Below, piece after piece: positions 55,099 to 63,593 of a DNA stretch of 64,000 bases (within the stretch, counting starts at the first letter, position 1; the number at the start of each line of letters is the position of its first letter). The position numbers and the translations under genes were made by a program. Origin of the DNA: Planotetraspora phitsanulokensis (GTDB taxonomy: Bacteria; Actinomycetota; Actinomycetes; Streptosporangiales; Streptosporangiaceae); contig NZ_BOOP01000009.1 of the NCBI RefSeq assembly GCF_016863295.1, positions 1-64,000 of the forward strand, written 5' to 3'. The notes beneath the pieces are model-generated. The model had not been told where the DNA came from. It saw only the letters and a program-made list of their open reading frames with translations, and made no database searches.

Positions 55099-56744
55099 CT
55101 CTTGGACGCCGCGTGCCGCGCGGCGATGTACCCGAAGACGATCGAGGGGCCGATCGTGGCGCCCGGGCCGGCGTACTCGTTACCCATGACGGAGGCCGAG
55201 GTGTTGCCCGTGGCGTACAGGCCCTCGATCACCGACTCGTCGGCGCGCAGCACCCGGCTGTGCTCGTCGCAGACCAGCCCGCCCTTGGTGCCCAGGTCGC
55301 CGGCCTCGATCCGGAAGGCGTGGAACGGCGCCTTGCCGATCACGTCGAGGTTCGGGTTCTTCAGCGTGGGGTCGCCGTAGTACCGGTCGTACGCGCTGTC
55401 CCCGCGGCCGAAGTCCTCATCCCTGCCGGCCTCGGCGAACCGGTTGAACCGCTCCACGGACTCGGCCAGCGCTCCGGCGGGCACCCCGATCTTGCCCGCC
55501 AGCTCCTCGATGGTCCCGGCCTCGAACGCCGTGCCCTGCTCGTAGTACCCCCTCGGGATCGGCGCCCCCGGGAGGATCTGGGCGAACGGGTAGCGCTCCC
55601 TGGCCTTGGCGTCCATCACGAACCACGCCGGAACATGCCCTCCGGCCAACTGGTCGTGGACGAAATTGACGTACGGCGACGACTCGTTGGTGAAGCGCCT
55701 GCCCTCCGACGACACGATGATCGACGGCGGGATGCACCGCTCGGACACCAGCGGGATGACCGCACCCGCCGGATGCCGGACGGCGGGCATCCACCAGGCG
55801 TCGTCCATCAGGCCGAGGGCGGCGCCGAGCTTCTCACCGGCCAGGATGCCGTCGCCGGTGTTCTCCCTGGCGCCCATGCCGAAGTCGTCCCGGCCGCCCT
55901 CGGGCAGGTATTTCGCGCGCATCTCCGGGTTGTGGTCGAACCCGCCCGTCGCCAGCAGCACGCCGTGCCTGCCCCGGATCCGGACCTCCGCGCCGTCACG
56001 CCGGGCGACGATGCCGGTGACGGCTCCGGCGTCGTCGGTGACCAGGTCCGTCATGGGCGTCTTCAGCCAGAGCGGGACGCCCGCGTCCTTGACCGCCATC
56101 CGCAACCGCGCGACCAGCGCCCGTCCCCCGGTGGCCATGTGCCTGCGGCGCACGAGGTTGGACGAGACCCGCCAGGCCGCGACCACCGAGGCCCAGCGGC
56201 CCCGCCAGGTGCGCTTCACCATGGCCAGGTCGTGGTAGTCCTTGGCGGTGATCCACAGCCCGAGGGGGCCCTTCATGCTGTTGGGACGCTGGTGCCGCTC
56301 GTCCTCGCCGAGCTCGCGGGTGTCGAACGGCAGGGCCTCGATCGACCGCCCCATCGGCCGGCCGCCCTCCAGTTCGGGATGGTAGTCCGCATAGCCCTTC
56401 ACCCAGAAGAAGCGCATCCACCTGCTCCTGCAGAGCAGCTCCATCGCCGCTGGGCCCTCGTCGACGAACGCGTCCAGCCGCGCGGCCGGGACCCGTCCCT
56501 CGGTCAGCAGGTCGAGGTAACGGCGGATCGACTCACGGCTGTCGTCGTGGCCCTTCGCCCGCAGGGCGGGATTGTTCGGGATCCAGATCCCGCCGCCGGA
56601 GATCCCGGTGCTGCCGCCGTACTTCCCGCCCTTCTCGACCACGACGGCGGACAGCCCGCTGTCCCGCGCGGTCAGTGCGGCGGCCATGCCGCCGGCGCCG
56701 CTGCCGACGATGACGAGATCGAACTCGTGGTCCCACTCGCTCAC
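55095..56744 (-). CDS. kstD: KstD, 3-ketosteroid delta-1-dehydrogenase
   Basis: The GTG at 56744 overlaps the hsaD stop and gives 549 residues. Motifs are the FAD fold VGSGAGGMAAALTARDSGLSAVVVEK, the YADYHPELEGG region with Tyr121 equivalent to active-site Tyr119 of Rhodococcus KstD1, and the C-terminal NEYAGPGATIGPSIVFGY with Tyr524 and Gly528, matching catalytic Tyr487 and Gly491. It introduces the 1-ene in ring A, enabling ring-B opening after 9-alpha-hydroxylation. Confidence 0.93.
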   Translation of the reverse strand: MSEWDHEFDLVIVGSGAGGMAAALTARDSGLSAVVVEKGGKYGGSTGISGGGIWIPNNPALRAKGHDDSRESIRRYLDLLTEGRVPAARLDAFVDEGPAAMELLCRSRWMRFFWVKGYADYHPELEGGRPMGRSIEALPFDTRELGEDERHQRPNSMKGPLGLWITAKDYHDLAMVKRTWRGRWASVVAAWRVSSNLVRRRHMATGGRALVARLRMAVKDAGVPLWLKTPMTDLVTDDAGAVTGIVARRDGAEVRIRGRHGVLLATGGFDHNPEMRAKYLPEGGRDDFGMGARENTGDGILAGEKLGAALGLMDDAWWMPAVRHPAGAVIPLVSERCIPPSIIVSSEGRRFTNESSPYVNFVHDQLAGGHVPAWFVMDAKARERYPFAQILPGAPIPRGYYEQGTAFEAGTIEELAGKIGVPAGALAESVERFNRFAEAGRDEDFGRGDSAYDRYYGDPTLKNPNLDVIGKAPFHAFRIEAGDLGTKGGLVCDEHSRVLRADESVIEGLYATGNTSASVMGNEYAGPGATIGPSIVFGYIAARHAASKR

Positions 56745-57610
56745 TGGGCGTCCTTCCTCGTCAGGAAGCCGAGCACGACGCTCTCCCAGGCGGCCTTCTG
56801 TTCGATCATGACCCAGTGCCCGCAGTCGGGGAAGACGTGCAACTCGGCGTCGGGGATCGTGCGCATCGGCAGGATCGCCATGTCGACCGGGCTCACCCGG
56901 TCGTCGCGCCCCCACGTGATCAGTGTTCTGGCCTTCAGCCGGTGCAGCATCGCCCAGTACGGCGGGGCGTCCGAGCGGGCCATGGCGGCCGCGCGGGCGG
57001 CGGACGCGGCCCTGCCGTACATGCGGCGGGCGCTTGCCAGCGTGTCCGGGTCGGTGGCCTGGGTCCAGCGCTCCTCGATCAGCTCCTCGGTGACCAGCGC
57101 CGGATCGTGGACCATCGAGTAGAGCCACCGGACGAGCGCCTCCCTGGTGGGGTTCTCGGTGAACTCCATGAGGAGGTTGATGCCTTCGCCCGGGCCCGGG
57201 CTGAACAGGTTCCTGCCGATGCCGCCGATGGTGACGAGCCCGCGCACCCGATCGGGGTGGGCGATCGCCACCTGGGCGGCCACGACGCCGCCCATCGAAT
57301 TGCCGATCACGTCGACCTGCTGGAGCCCGAGCCCGTCGAGGAAGCGGATCACCGCGCCGTTCGCCGCCGCCATGGGGTGCTCGCCGGTCGGGTCGCTGAC
57401 CCCGAACCCGGGGAACTCGAGGACCAGGCAGCGGAAGTGGTCGGCGAACACGGGCAGGTTGCCGCGGAAGTTCCGCCAGCCGGTGACCCCCGGACCCGAG
57501 CCGTGCAGGAGCAGCAGGGGCGGGCCCTCACCCGCCTCGTGGTACCGCAGCACTCCGTGGTCGGTCGTGAGCTCGCGCGCCGTCGACTCATAGGTCAGCT
57601 CTGTGGTCAT
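56741..57610 (-). CDS. hsaD: HsaD, meta-cleavage product hydrolase
   Basis: The ATG at 57610 gives a 289-residue alpha/beta hydrolase with Ser105 (GNSMGG), Asp236/237 (GRDDRVSP) and His265 (DCGHWV). It hydrolyses the HsaC product 4,9-DSHA to HIP and 2-hydroxyhexa-2,4-dienoate. It is first in the operon hsaD-kstD-kshB and is divergent from hsaB across a 212-bp gap with two TCCCG-type motifs. Confidence 0.93.
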   Translation of the reverse strand: MTTELTYESTARELTTDHGVLRYHEAGEGPPLLLLHGSGPGVTGWRNFRGNLPVFADHFRCLVLEFPGFGVSDPTGEHPMAAANGAVIRFLDGLGLQQVDVIGNSMGGVVAAQVAIAHPDRVRGLVTIGGIGRNLFSPGPGEGINLLMEFTENPTREALVRWLYSMVHDPALVTEELIEERWTQATDPDTLASARRMYGRAASAARAAAMARSDAPPYWAMLHRLKARTLITWGRDDRVSPVDMAILPMRTIPDAELHVFPDCGHWVMIEQKAAWESVVLGFLTRKDAQ

Positions 57611-57680
57611 GTCGCCCCAGTCATCGCAATGTCGGCTCCGGGGGAAGGTAATCGACGGCACCGGCCCGTCGTGATGATCA

Positions 57681-57695
57681 TCCCGATGAGCGAGA
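57681..57695. promoter_or_regulatory. TCCCG palindrome on the hsaD side of the divergent promoter
   Basis: TCCCGATGAGCGAGA matches the consensus at most positions and lies 71 bp upstream of the hsaD start codon. Confidence 0.55.
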
Positions 57696-57715
57696 CCCTC
57701 GGGGCCCGCCGCCGC

Positions 57716-57730
57716 GTCCACTCAACGGGA
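57716..57730. promoter_or_regulatory. TCCCG motif on the hsaB side of the divergent promoter
   Basis: On the minus strand it reads TCCCGTTGAGTGGAC, sharing TCCCGnTGAGTGG with the consensus. It is 93 bp upstream of hsaB and 21 bp from the hsaD-side site. Confidence 0.5.
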
Positions 57731-57822
57731 TCCGCCGTCGGCCGCGAACGGGCCGGGGCTTAACGTCGTGTCTCAGACGCCGCGAACACGGCGCGACGAG
57801 AGGCCGAACTCGAGGTGACCGC

Positions 57823-58398
57823 ATGACAGCTGAGCCCGCACTGACGACAGACCCTGTCGGCGTGGCTCCCCCCACGCCCGCGGAGTTCCGCCGCGCGATG
57901 GGGATGTTCGCGAGCGGTGTGACGATCGTCACCGGTGTGGACGACGGCGAGCCCGTCGGTTTCGCGTGCCAGGCGTTCGCCTCGGTCTCCCTCGAGCCGC
58001 CGCTGATCCTCTTCTGCGCCGATCACAACGGCCGCACCTGGCCGAGGATCAGGAGATCGGGTCGCTTCTGCGTCAACGTCCTCGGCGAGGAGCAGGTCGA
58101 CCTGTGCGGCCGGTTCGGCTCCAGCAGGGGAAGGAAGTTCGACGGGCTCGGCTGGGAGACGTCGCGGTGGGGCACCCCCGCGCTGCCCGACGTGCTCCTC
58201 CGGATCCACGCCGAGGTGCACGACGTGCACGTCGCGGGCGACCACGACGTGGTGATCGGCCGGGTCCTCCAGTTGGAGCAGATCATCGAGCAGCGCCCGA
58301 TGCTCTTCTTCCGCGGCCGCTTCGGAGTCGACGGCCACGAGCCCGCCGAGCAGCCCGCGCTCGCGAACCTCTGGGGCTGGGGCGACCACTGGGGGTAG
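57823..58398 (+). CDS. hsaB: HsaB, flavin reductase component
   Basis: The 191-residue protein is a flavin reductase-like (HpaC-type) FMN oxidoreductase, with FRRAMGMFASGVTIVTGVDDGEPVGFACQAFASVSLEPPLILFC. It supplies reduced FMN from NADH to HsaA and probably to the HsaA-like protein at 50020, since no other flavin reductase is seen in the window. It stands alone, ends 10 bp from the convergent IclR gene and faces hsaD across the shared promoter. Confidence 0.92.
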   Translation: MTAEPALTTDPVGVAPPTPAEFRRAMGMFASGVTIVTGVDDGEPVGFACQAFASVSLEPPLILFCADHNGRTWPRIRRSGRFCVNVLGEEQVDLCGRFGSSRGRKFDGLGWETSRWGTPALPDVLLRIHAEVHDVHVAGDHDVVIGRVLQLEQIIEQRPMLFFRGRFGVDGHEPAEQPALANLWGWGDHWG

Positions 58399-58408
58399 CC
58401 CCGGAGGG

Positions 58409-59296
58409 TCAGAGCCAGTCGCCGTCCTGGCCGACGGTGAGGAAGCGGTTCATGCTCTCGGAGGACCACGTCCGGTCCGGCGCCCGCCTGGCCCGGCGGG
58501 CCCGCCGCGGCGACTCGAGGTCGGGGAAGTAGGCCAGCGAGGCCTGCCGTGCGGCGTCGGCCACGAGGGGCGCGACCTTCTCCAGCGGCATGCGGGCGTC
58601 GCCCACCAGGGAGATGCTCGCCACCGGCCCTTCGGGACCGCGGATCGCCGCCGCGACGCAGGCGATGTTCGGGAAGCACTCTCCCCGTTCGAAGGCCAGC
58701 CCCCGGCGCTGCCGGATCCGGTTGAGCTCCTGGTGCAGGGTGCCGATGTCCCCGATCGTGCGGCTGGTCAGCCTGCTGATGGATCGGCCGACCAGCGCCT
58801 CGACCTGCTCGGGCTCCAGCCACGCGAGGATCGCCTTGCCCAGCGCCGTCGAGTGCGCGGGGGCCCGGCCGCCCACGCGGGAGGGCACCGACAGGGCGAA
58901 CCGCCCGCCGACCTTGTCCAGGTAGAAGACGTCGGACCCGTCGAGCACCGCCAGGTGGACGACCATCCCGGTCTTGATCTGGAGGTCGTGCAGGAGCGGC
59001 GCGGCCGCCTCGCGGACCTCTCCGTGGCTTCCGTTCCTGCCGCCCAGCCCGAGCGCGCGCCGTCCCAGGCTGTATCCGAAGGACGTGTGGTCGAGCCAGT
59101 CCAGCCGTACGAGCTGGTCGAGGATCCGATGCGCGGTCGAGCGCGGCAGGTGGGTGGAGCGGGCCACGTCCTCCAGGGTGAGGCGGGTGGAGCGGCCGGC
59201 GAAGGCATCCATGATCAGTGTCATCCGCTCGACCATCGAGAGCGGCAGCTCCGGTCGTGCGGGCGTCGGTTCGGGCTCGGCGCTGAGGGCGGTCAT
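58409..59296 (-). CDS. IclR family regulator
   Basis: The 295-residue protein has an N-terminal winged helix (about residues 22-75, LTLEDVARSTHLPRSTAHRILDQLVRLDWLD) and a C-terminal effector domain (VGGRAPAHSTALGKAILAWL, CVAAAIRGPEGPVASISLVG). IclR proteins of catabolic clusters act as activators or repressors that bind short palindromes. Its place at the end of the upper-pathway block makes it the leading candidate to bind the TCCCG palindromes, though its own promoter lacks a clear copy. The tail after residue 260 is Arg-rich. Confidence 0.87.
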   Translation of the reverse strand: MTALSAEPEPTPARPELPLSMVERMTLIMDAFAGRSTRLTLEDVARSTHLPRSTAHRILDQLVRLDWLDHTSFGYSLGRRALGLGGRNGSHGEVREAAAPLLHDLQIKTGMVVHLAVLDGSDVFYLDKVGGRFALSVPSRVGGRAPAHSTALGKAILAWLEPEQVEALVGRSISRLTSRTIGDIGTLHQELNRIRQRRGLAFERGECFPNIACVAAAIRGPEGPVASISLVGDARMPLEKVAPLVADAARQASLAYFPDLESPRRARRARRAPDRTWSSESMNRFLTVGQDGDWL

Positions 59297-59369
59297 CGAA
59301 CCTCCCGAAACTGAAATGAATTCTTGCCGTGGAATCTAGCAACGGCATGCGCCCGAGGGAAGGGCCGGT

Positions 59370-60533
59370 TCACCGGGCCTCCCGGGGCAGGCCGAGCACA
59401 CGCTCGGCGATGACGTCGCGCTGGATCTCGTTGGTGCCGGCGTAGATGGTGTCGGCCCGGGAAAACAGGTAGAGCCGCTGCACGTCGCTCAGGTCGTACG
59501 GCCGGCCGTCGGCGATCATTCCGGCCACACCGAGCACGTCCATGGCCAGTTCCCCCAGCTCCCGGTGCCAGGTGCCCCACACGAGCTTGGAGATGGACGA
59601 CTCGGGACCCGGCGCACCCGCCGCGACGCCCGCCATCGTGCGGACCGCGTTGAGCCGCATGACCTCCAGGCCGATCCAGGAGCGGACGAGCCGGTCGCGC
59701 AGCAACGGGTCGTCGGCGGCCCCGGTCCTGCGGGCCAGCGCGATGACGGCCTCCAGCTCCGCGCGGAAGCCCACCTGCTGCCCGAGGGTGGCCACCCCGC
59801 GCTCGAAGCCGAGCGTGGCCATGGCGATCCGCCAGCCGTCGCCGGGCGCGCCCACGATGTTCGCGGCGTCGGTCACGGCCCCGTCGAAGAAGACCTCGCT
59901 GAACTCGCTCGTCCCGGTCATCTGGACGATCGGCCTGACCTCGACCCCGTCCTGCCGCATCGGCACCAGCAGGTAGGACAGTCCGTGGTGGCGGGCCGAT
60001 CCGGGCTCCGTGCGGCAGACGGCGAAACACCAGTCGGCCTGCGCGGCCAGGGAGGTCCACACCTTCTGGCCGTCGATCCGCCACCGCCCGCCGTCGAGCT
60101 CCGCGCGGGTCCGCACGTTGGCCAGGTCGGAGCCCGCGCCGGGTTCGGAGTAGCCCTGGCACCACAGCTCCTCGACCGCCACGATCGGCGGCAGGAAACG
60201 GTGGCGCTGCTCATCCGTGCCGAACGCGATGATCGTCGGGCCGAGCAGATTCTCGCCGATGTGGTTCACCCGGGCCGGCGCCCGCGCGAGCGCGTACTCC
60301 TCGTGGAAGACGACCTGTTCCTCGACGCTCGCGCCGCGCCCGCCGTACCGCTCGGGCCAGCCGAGGCACGTCCAGCCGGCCGCGGCCATGTGCCGCTCCC
60401 AGGCGAGCCGGACGTCGAACGCCTCGTGCTCGCGGCCCGGCCCTCCGAGCCCGCGCGCCTGTGCGAACGCGCCCGTCAGGCTGTCCTCGAGCCAGGCCCG
60501 CACGTCGCGCCGGAACGACTCGCCGCGCTTCAC
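59370..60533 (-). CDS. Acyl-CoA dehydrogenase (FadE31-type)
   Basis: A GTG start gives 387 residues of full-length acyl-CoA dehydrogenase, with WCQGYSEPGAGSDLANVRTRAEL, DGQKVWTSLAAQADW and SRADTIYAGTNEIQRDVIAERVLGLPR. It is divergent from a smaller FadE, and the two may form one heteromeric enzyme, as FadE31/FadE32 of the KstR2 regulon are thought to do in ring C/D degradation. A KstR2-like box lies 10-27 bp upstream of the start codon. Confidence 0.82.
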   Translation of the reverse strand: MKRGESFRRDVRAWLEDSLTGAFAQARGLGGPGREHEAFDVRLAWERHMAAAGWTCLGWPERYGGRGASVEEQVVFHEEYALARAPARVNHIGENLLGPTIIAFGTDEQRHRFLPPIVAVEELWCQGYSEPGAGSDLANVRTRAELDGGRWRIDGQKVWTSLAAQADWCFAVCRTEPGSARHHGLSYLLVPMRQDGVEVRPIVQMTGTSEFSEVFFDGAVTDAANIVGAPGDGWRIAMATLGFERGVATLGQQVGFRAELEAVIALARRTGAADDPLLRDRLVRSWIGLEVMRLNAVRTMAGVAAGAPGPESSISKLVWGTWHRELGELAMDVLGVAGMIADGRPYDLSDVQRLYLFSRADTIYAGTNEIQRDVIAERVLGLPREAR

Positions 60534-60542
60534 GCTGCTAAT

Positions 60543-60560
60543 CTACCAAACAGTTGTTAG
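60543..60560. promoter_or_regulatory. KstR2-like operator between two fadE genes
   Basis: CTACCAAACAGTTGTTAG, containing ACCAAACAGTTGTT at 60545-60558, agrees with the box at 19965-19982 at 16 of 18 positions. It fits AnCAA-N4-TTGnT. It lies within the 50-bp gap between the two divergent start codons, so a bound repressor would block both. Confidence 0.6.
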
Positions 60561-60583
60561 GCACATAAGGTCTTGGGGTCGCC

Positions 60584-61657
60584 GTGATCACGACCGACGA
60601 GCAGGAGGAGCTGCGCCGCACCGTGCGCGCCCTCCTCGAGCGCAACCCCCAGTCCCGGCCCGGGCCGGACGCCGAACCCGGCTACGACGAGACCGCGTGG
60701 CGGCTGCTCGCTGAGCAGGTCGGCGCCTTCGGACTCGCCGTTCCCGAGGCGTACGGCGGGGCGGGCTGCACGGCGGTGGAGACCCACGTGGTGTGCGAGG
60801 AACTGGGCCGCGCGCTCAACCCGGTGCCGTACCTCGGCTCGGCGGTCCTCGCCACCGAGGCCCTGCTCGCGTGCGGCGCGACGGAGCCGCTGCCCGGCCT
60901 GGCCGACGGCAGCCGTGTCGCGGCCCTGGCCTGGGCGGAGAACGGCACCTGGGATCCGGCCGCGATCCAGGCCCGCGTGGAGGACGGCAGGCTGACGGGA
61001 GTGAAGGATCACGTGCTCGACGGCGCACGCGCGGACCTGTTCGTCGTGCCCGCCCGAACGCGGGAGGGCGGCCTCGCGGTCTGCCTCGCCGAGCCGTCCC
61101 CTCCGGCCGTGCGGGTCGAGCCGCTGGCCACGCTCGATCAGACGAGGCTTCAGGCACGCGTGACCTTCGACTCGGCCCCCGTACGGCTGATCTGCGCCGA
61201 CGGGCGTCGGGTCCTCGAACGGCTCATCGCCGTGGCCGCGACCGCGCTCAGCGCCGAGCAACTCGGCGGCGCCGGACGTTGCCTGGAGATGACGCTGGCC
61301 CACGTGAAGACCAGAGAGCAGTTCGGGCGGCCCATCGGGTCCTTCCAGGCGGTCAGGCACCGGCTGGCCGACCTCTACGTCCTGGTCGAATCCGCCCGCT
61401 CGGTGAGCTACGACGCCGCCCACGCCCTCACCGGCGACGCCCCGGACCTGGCGGTGCGGGCCGCGACCGCCCAGGCCTACTGCGCCGAAGCGTTCTCTGC
61501 GGTGGCCGCCGAGACCATCCAGTTGCACGGCGGCATCGGCTTCACCTGGGAGCACGAGGCGCATCTGTACTTCAAGCGGGCACACTCCGCCGCCAAGTTG
61601 TTCGGCGACGCCGCCTGGCACCGGTCCCGGCTCGCCCCGATCGTGCTCGGACGCTGA
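60584..61657 (+). CDS. Acyl-CoA dehydrogenase (FadE32-type small class)
   Basis: The GTG at 60584 gives 357 residues with the C-terminal features KTREQFGRPIGSFQAVRHRLADLYVLVE and QLHGGIGFTWEHEAHLYFKRAHSAAKLFG. The middle domain is shortened, as in the partner subunits of heteromeric steroid acyl-CoA dehydrogenases. It is probably the partner of the divergent FadE at 59370 and controlled by the same KstR2-like box. The exact FadE number is uncertain. Confidence 0.8.
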   Translation: MITTDEQEELRRTVRALLERNPQSRPGPDAEPGYDETAWRLLAEQVGAFGLAVPEAYGGAGCTAVETHVVCEELGRALNPVPYLGSAVLATEALLACGATEPLPGLADGSRVAALAWAENGTWDPAAIQARVEDGRLTGVKDHVLDGARADLFVVPARTREGGLAVCLAEPSPPAVRVEPLATLDQTRLQARVTFDSAPVRLICADGRRVLERLIAVAATALSAEQLGGAGRCLEMTLAHVKTREQFGRPIGSFQAVRHRLADLYVLVESARSVSYDAAHALTGDAPDLAVRAATAQAYCAEAFSAVAAETIQLHGGIGFTWEHEAHLYFKRAHSAAKLFGDAAWHRSRLAPIVLGR

Positions 61658-61680
61658 CGGTCTGACACACCCCCACGTCC

Positions 61681-61694
61681 GCCGGGCTTCCGGC
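61681..61694 (+). terminator. Short hairpin after the fadE gene
   Basis: GCCGG-GCTT-CCGGC forms a 5-bp stem 24 bp after the stop codon. It is weak, but the position suits a terminator. Confidence 0.35.
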
Positions 61695-61818
61695 CGCCGA
61701 TTCGCCTCGCCGAGGCCATGCGGATCACCCGTCGCGCGATGAATTTGTAACGTTGCTGTTCCCCTAACCTGCGGCAATACGTCGCGAGCGGTCTCCGGGA
61801 CAGGACATACTCAGGAGA

Positions 61819-62046
61819 ATGAAGTCAGCAAGCGGGGCGCCCCGGCGCCATCTGCCCACGAGTCCCTTCAAGCCCCCGCCCCCCGCGCCACCGCTCGAGG
61901 AGTACAGCGTGGACGACCGGGTGAGTCACGATCGTTACGGCCTCGGCGTGGTCGTCGGTGTCGAAGAGGGAGCCGCCGTCCTCGTCGACTTCGGGTCACG
62001 GCAGGAGCGGATCACCGCGCCGTACGCCAAGCTCGTCAAGCTCTGA
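61819..62046 (+). CDS. Small conserved actinobacterial protein with CarD/KOW-like fold
   Basis: The 75-residue protein starts at ATG 61819, with AGGAG upstream. After a Pro-rich stretch (SPFKPPPPAPPLEEY), the core VDDRVSHDRYGLGVVVGVEEGAAVLVDFGSRQERI resembles the small beta-barrel seen in CarD N-termini and at the C-terminus of UvrD/PcrA, which contact RNA polymerase. An interaction role in transcription is a guess. A strong hairpin follows the stop. Confidence 0.7.
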   Translation: MKSASGAPRRHLPTSPFKPPPPAPPLEEYSVDDRVSHDRYGLGVVVGVEEGAAVLVDFGSRQERITAPYAKLVKL

Positions 62047-62050
62047 TACC

Positions 62051-62072
62051 TCCGCGCACGGCAGTGCGCGGA
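62051..62072 (+). terminator. Strong hairpin terminator
   Basis: TCCGCGCAC pairs perfectly with GTGCGCGGA around the loop GGCA, starting 5 bp after the stop of the small CarD/KOW-like gene. The rest of the gap to 62341 shows no gene I can support. Confidence 0.75.
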
Positions 62073-62341
62073 ACACATGATCGGCGTCCGGGAGACGCGG
62101 ACAGCCGATCATCGAGTACGGAGGCGATCGCCTCAGAGAACGCCCCGCCCTGTGGCTGTCGTTCTCGTTAGACCAGCGTGTCTTCGGCGCCTCCGGTGGA
62201 CCCCCCGGCGTTCCTGCTCGCTTTCCTTCGCATGGGTCCTGGCCACGGTGTTCGCGTCCGCGGACGACCATGATCACCATGCGGATCAGGCCGCCAGGCT
62301 CCCAAAGGTCCCTCCGGGTCGCATGCCGCGGTCCGGGCGGG

Positions 62342-63508
62342 TCACCTGCCTGCTTTCCTGTTGTTCCTCCTCCTGCGCTTGCGCGTCTCGCCGTTCCGTT
62401 TTTCCTCCGGCGGCACGGGTTGAGGAGACAGGGGTTGAGGAGACGCGGGTTGAGCCGGTGCGGATTCCGGGGGCGCGTCCTTGTCCGCGGCGCGCCCCCA
62501 TGGCAGGAGGCCGCCGAGCCGGGCCGTCAGCCTCTCCTTGTAGATGCCGACGACGATCAGCAGCATGGCCAGGACGACGGTCAGCACCCACACCAGGGGG
62601 CCTGCCGTCACGACGGCGGCGAGTTGTTGCTGCCGGAACTTGCGCGCCAGGACATCCACCACGACGCCACCGTCTTCGAGCAGGTCCGGATCGCCGAGAC
62701 CGATGACACGTTCTCCCCTCCCCTGCGCGATGGCATGACCGTCGGACGACGGCGTCGTCGCCGTGACGGCGAAGACCGGATACCGGAGAACGAGAGACGA
62801 GGCCGGGTCAAGGCCGAGGTACACCTCGAGCGAGCCCTTGCGGGTCAGCCATTCTCGCTGCTCGTTCGACAACCAGCCCAGGCTCTCCTTCGCGAGGTCG
62901 GCCTCGCGGAGACTGAAGTAGCCCTGGGGTTGCACGAGCGGCGTGACGGTGATCCGGTGCGAGACCGTGGGCGGCCACACGCTGGGCAGGGGTATCTCGG
63001 CGGTCGTCGTCTGCCGGGTGAACTGCAACTCGACACGATCGAGGGCGTCCGGACGAACGAACGACCGCTCCAGCCCCCAGTTGCTCCGGCCGAGCTCCGA
63101 CGTGAGGGCGTCGGCCAGGACTTCGGCGTCCGACGCGAGCGCGAAGGTGAGGCGCTCTGTCCCGCTCCAGGTGACGCAGTCCAGTTCGCACGAGAAGACC
63201 CCTGAATATCGGGCGTCCAGTGCGATCGCCGGCGACGGCGCGGCGTGGATACCCTGATCGCCGTAAGAGGCCCAGATCAGGGCCGCCACTCCTCCCAGCA
63301 AGCCGATCAGGGGCGCCAAGCGCGCAGCCCACCTGCCCAGACGGCGCGAGCGTGTGCCCGTGCGCGAACGCGTGCCCGTGCCCGAGCCCGAGCCCGAACG
63401 CGTGCCCGAGCCCGAGCCCGAACGCGTGCCCGTGCCCGAGCCCGAACGCGTGCCCGTGGGTGTGTCTTCGGAGCTTTCCTCGCGCACGCCGGGGCCCCTC
63501 TCCTTCAT
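62342..63508 (-). CDS. Two-membrane-segment protein with Gly/Ser/Thr/Arg repeat N-terminus
   Basis: The ATG giving MKERGPGVREESSEDTP yields 388 residues. Residues 18-57 are simple repeats of TRSGSGSG. A membrane segment at about 65-81 is followed by an outside domain of about 215 residues with a CELDC pair (Cys107, Cys111), and a second membrane segment (LVWVLTVVLAMLLIVVGIY). A Pro-rich, then strongly basic tail (RKRRRRNNRK) ends the protein inside. The large extracytoplasmic loop suggests a sensing or binding role. I do not recognise a family. Confidence 0.7.
   Translation of the reverse strand: MKERGPGVREESSEDTPTGTRSGSGTGTRSGSGSGTRSGSGSGTGTRSRTGTRSRRLGRWAARLAPLIGLLGGVAALIWASYGDQGIHAAPSPAIALDARYSGVFSCELDCVTWSGTERLTFALASDAEVLADALTSELGRSNWGLERSFVRPDALDRVELQFTRQTTTAEIPLPSVWPPTVSHRITVTPLVQPQGYFSLREADLAKESLGWLSNEQREWLTRKGSLEVYLGLDPASSLVLRYPVFAVTATTPSSDGHAIAQGRGERVIGLGDPDLLEDGGVVVDVLARKFRQQQLAAVVTAGPLVWVLTVVLAMLLIVVGIYKERLTARLGGLLPWGRAADKDAPPESAPAQPASPQPLSPQPVPPEEKRNGETRKRRRRNNRKAGR
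63350..63465. repeat. GC-rich repeat encoding the Gly/Ser/Thr/Arg N-terminus
   Basis: Units of CGTGCCCG and AGCCCG recur throughout about 115 bp (plus-strand reading). The tract encodes TRSGSG-type repeats in frame in the membrane protein, and copy number is likely to vary between strains. Confidence 0.65.
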
Positions 63509-63593
63509 GGTGCGATGACCCTCGATCCCTGATCGCTCCCGGTTCCCGCGCCGCCGCACACCGATCCGCGTCCTCGCCGCCCATCGCCGAGCC

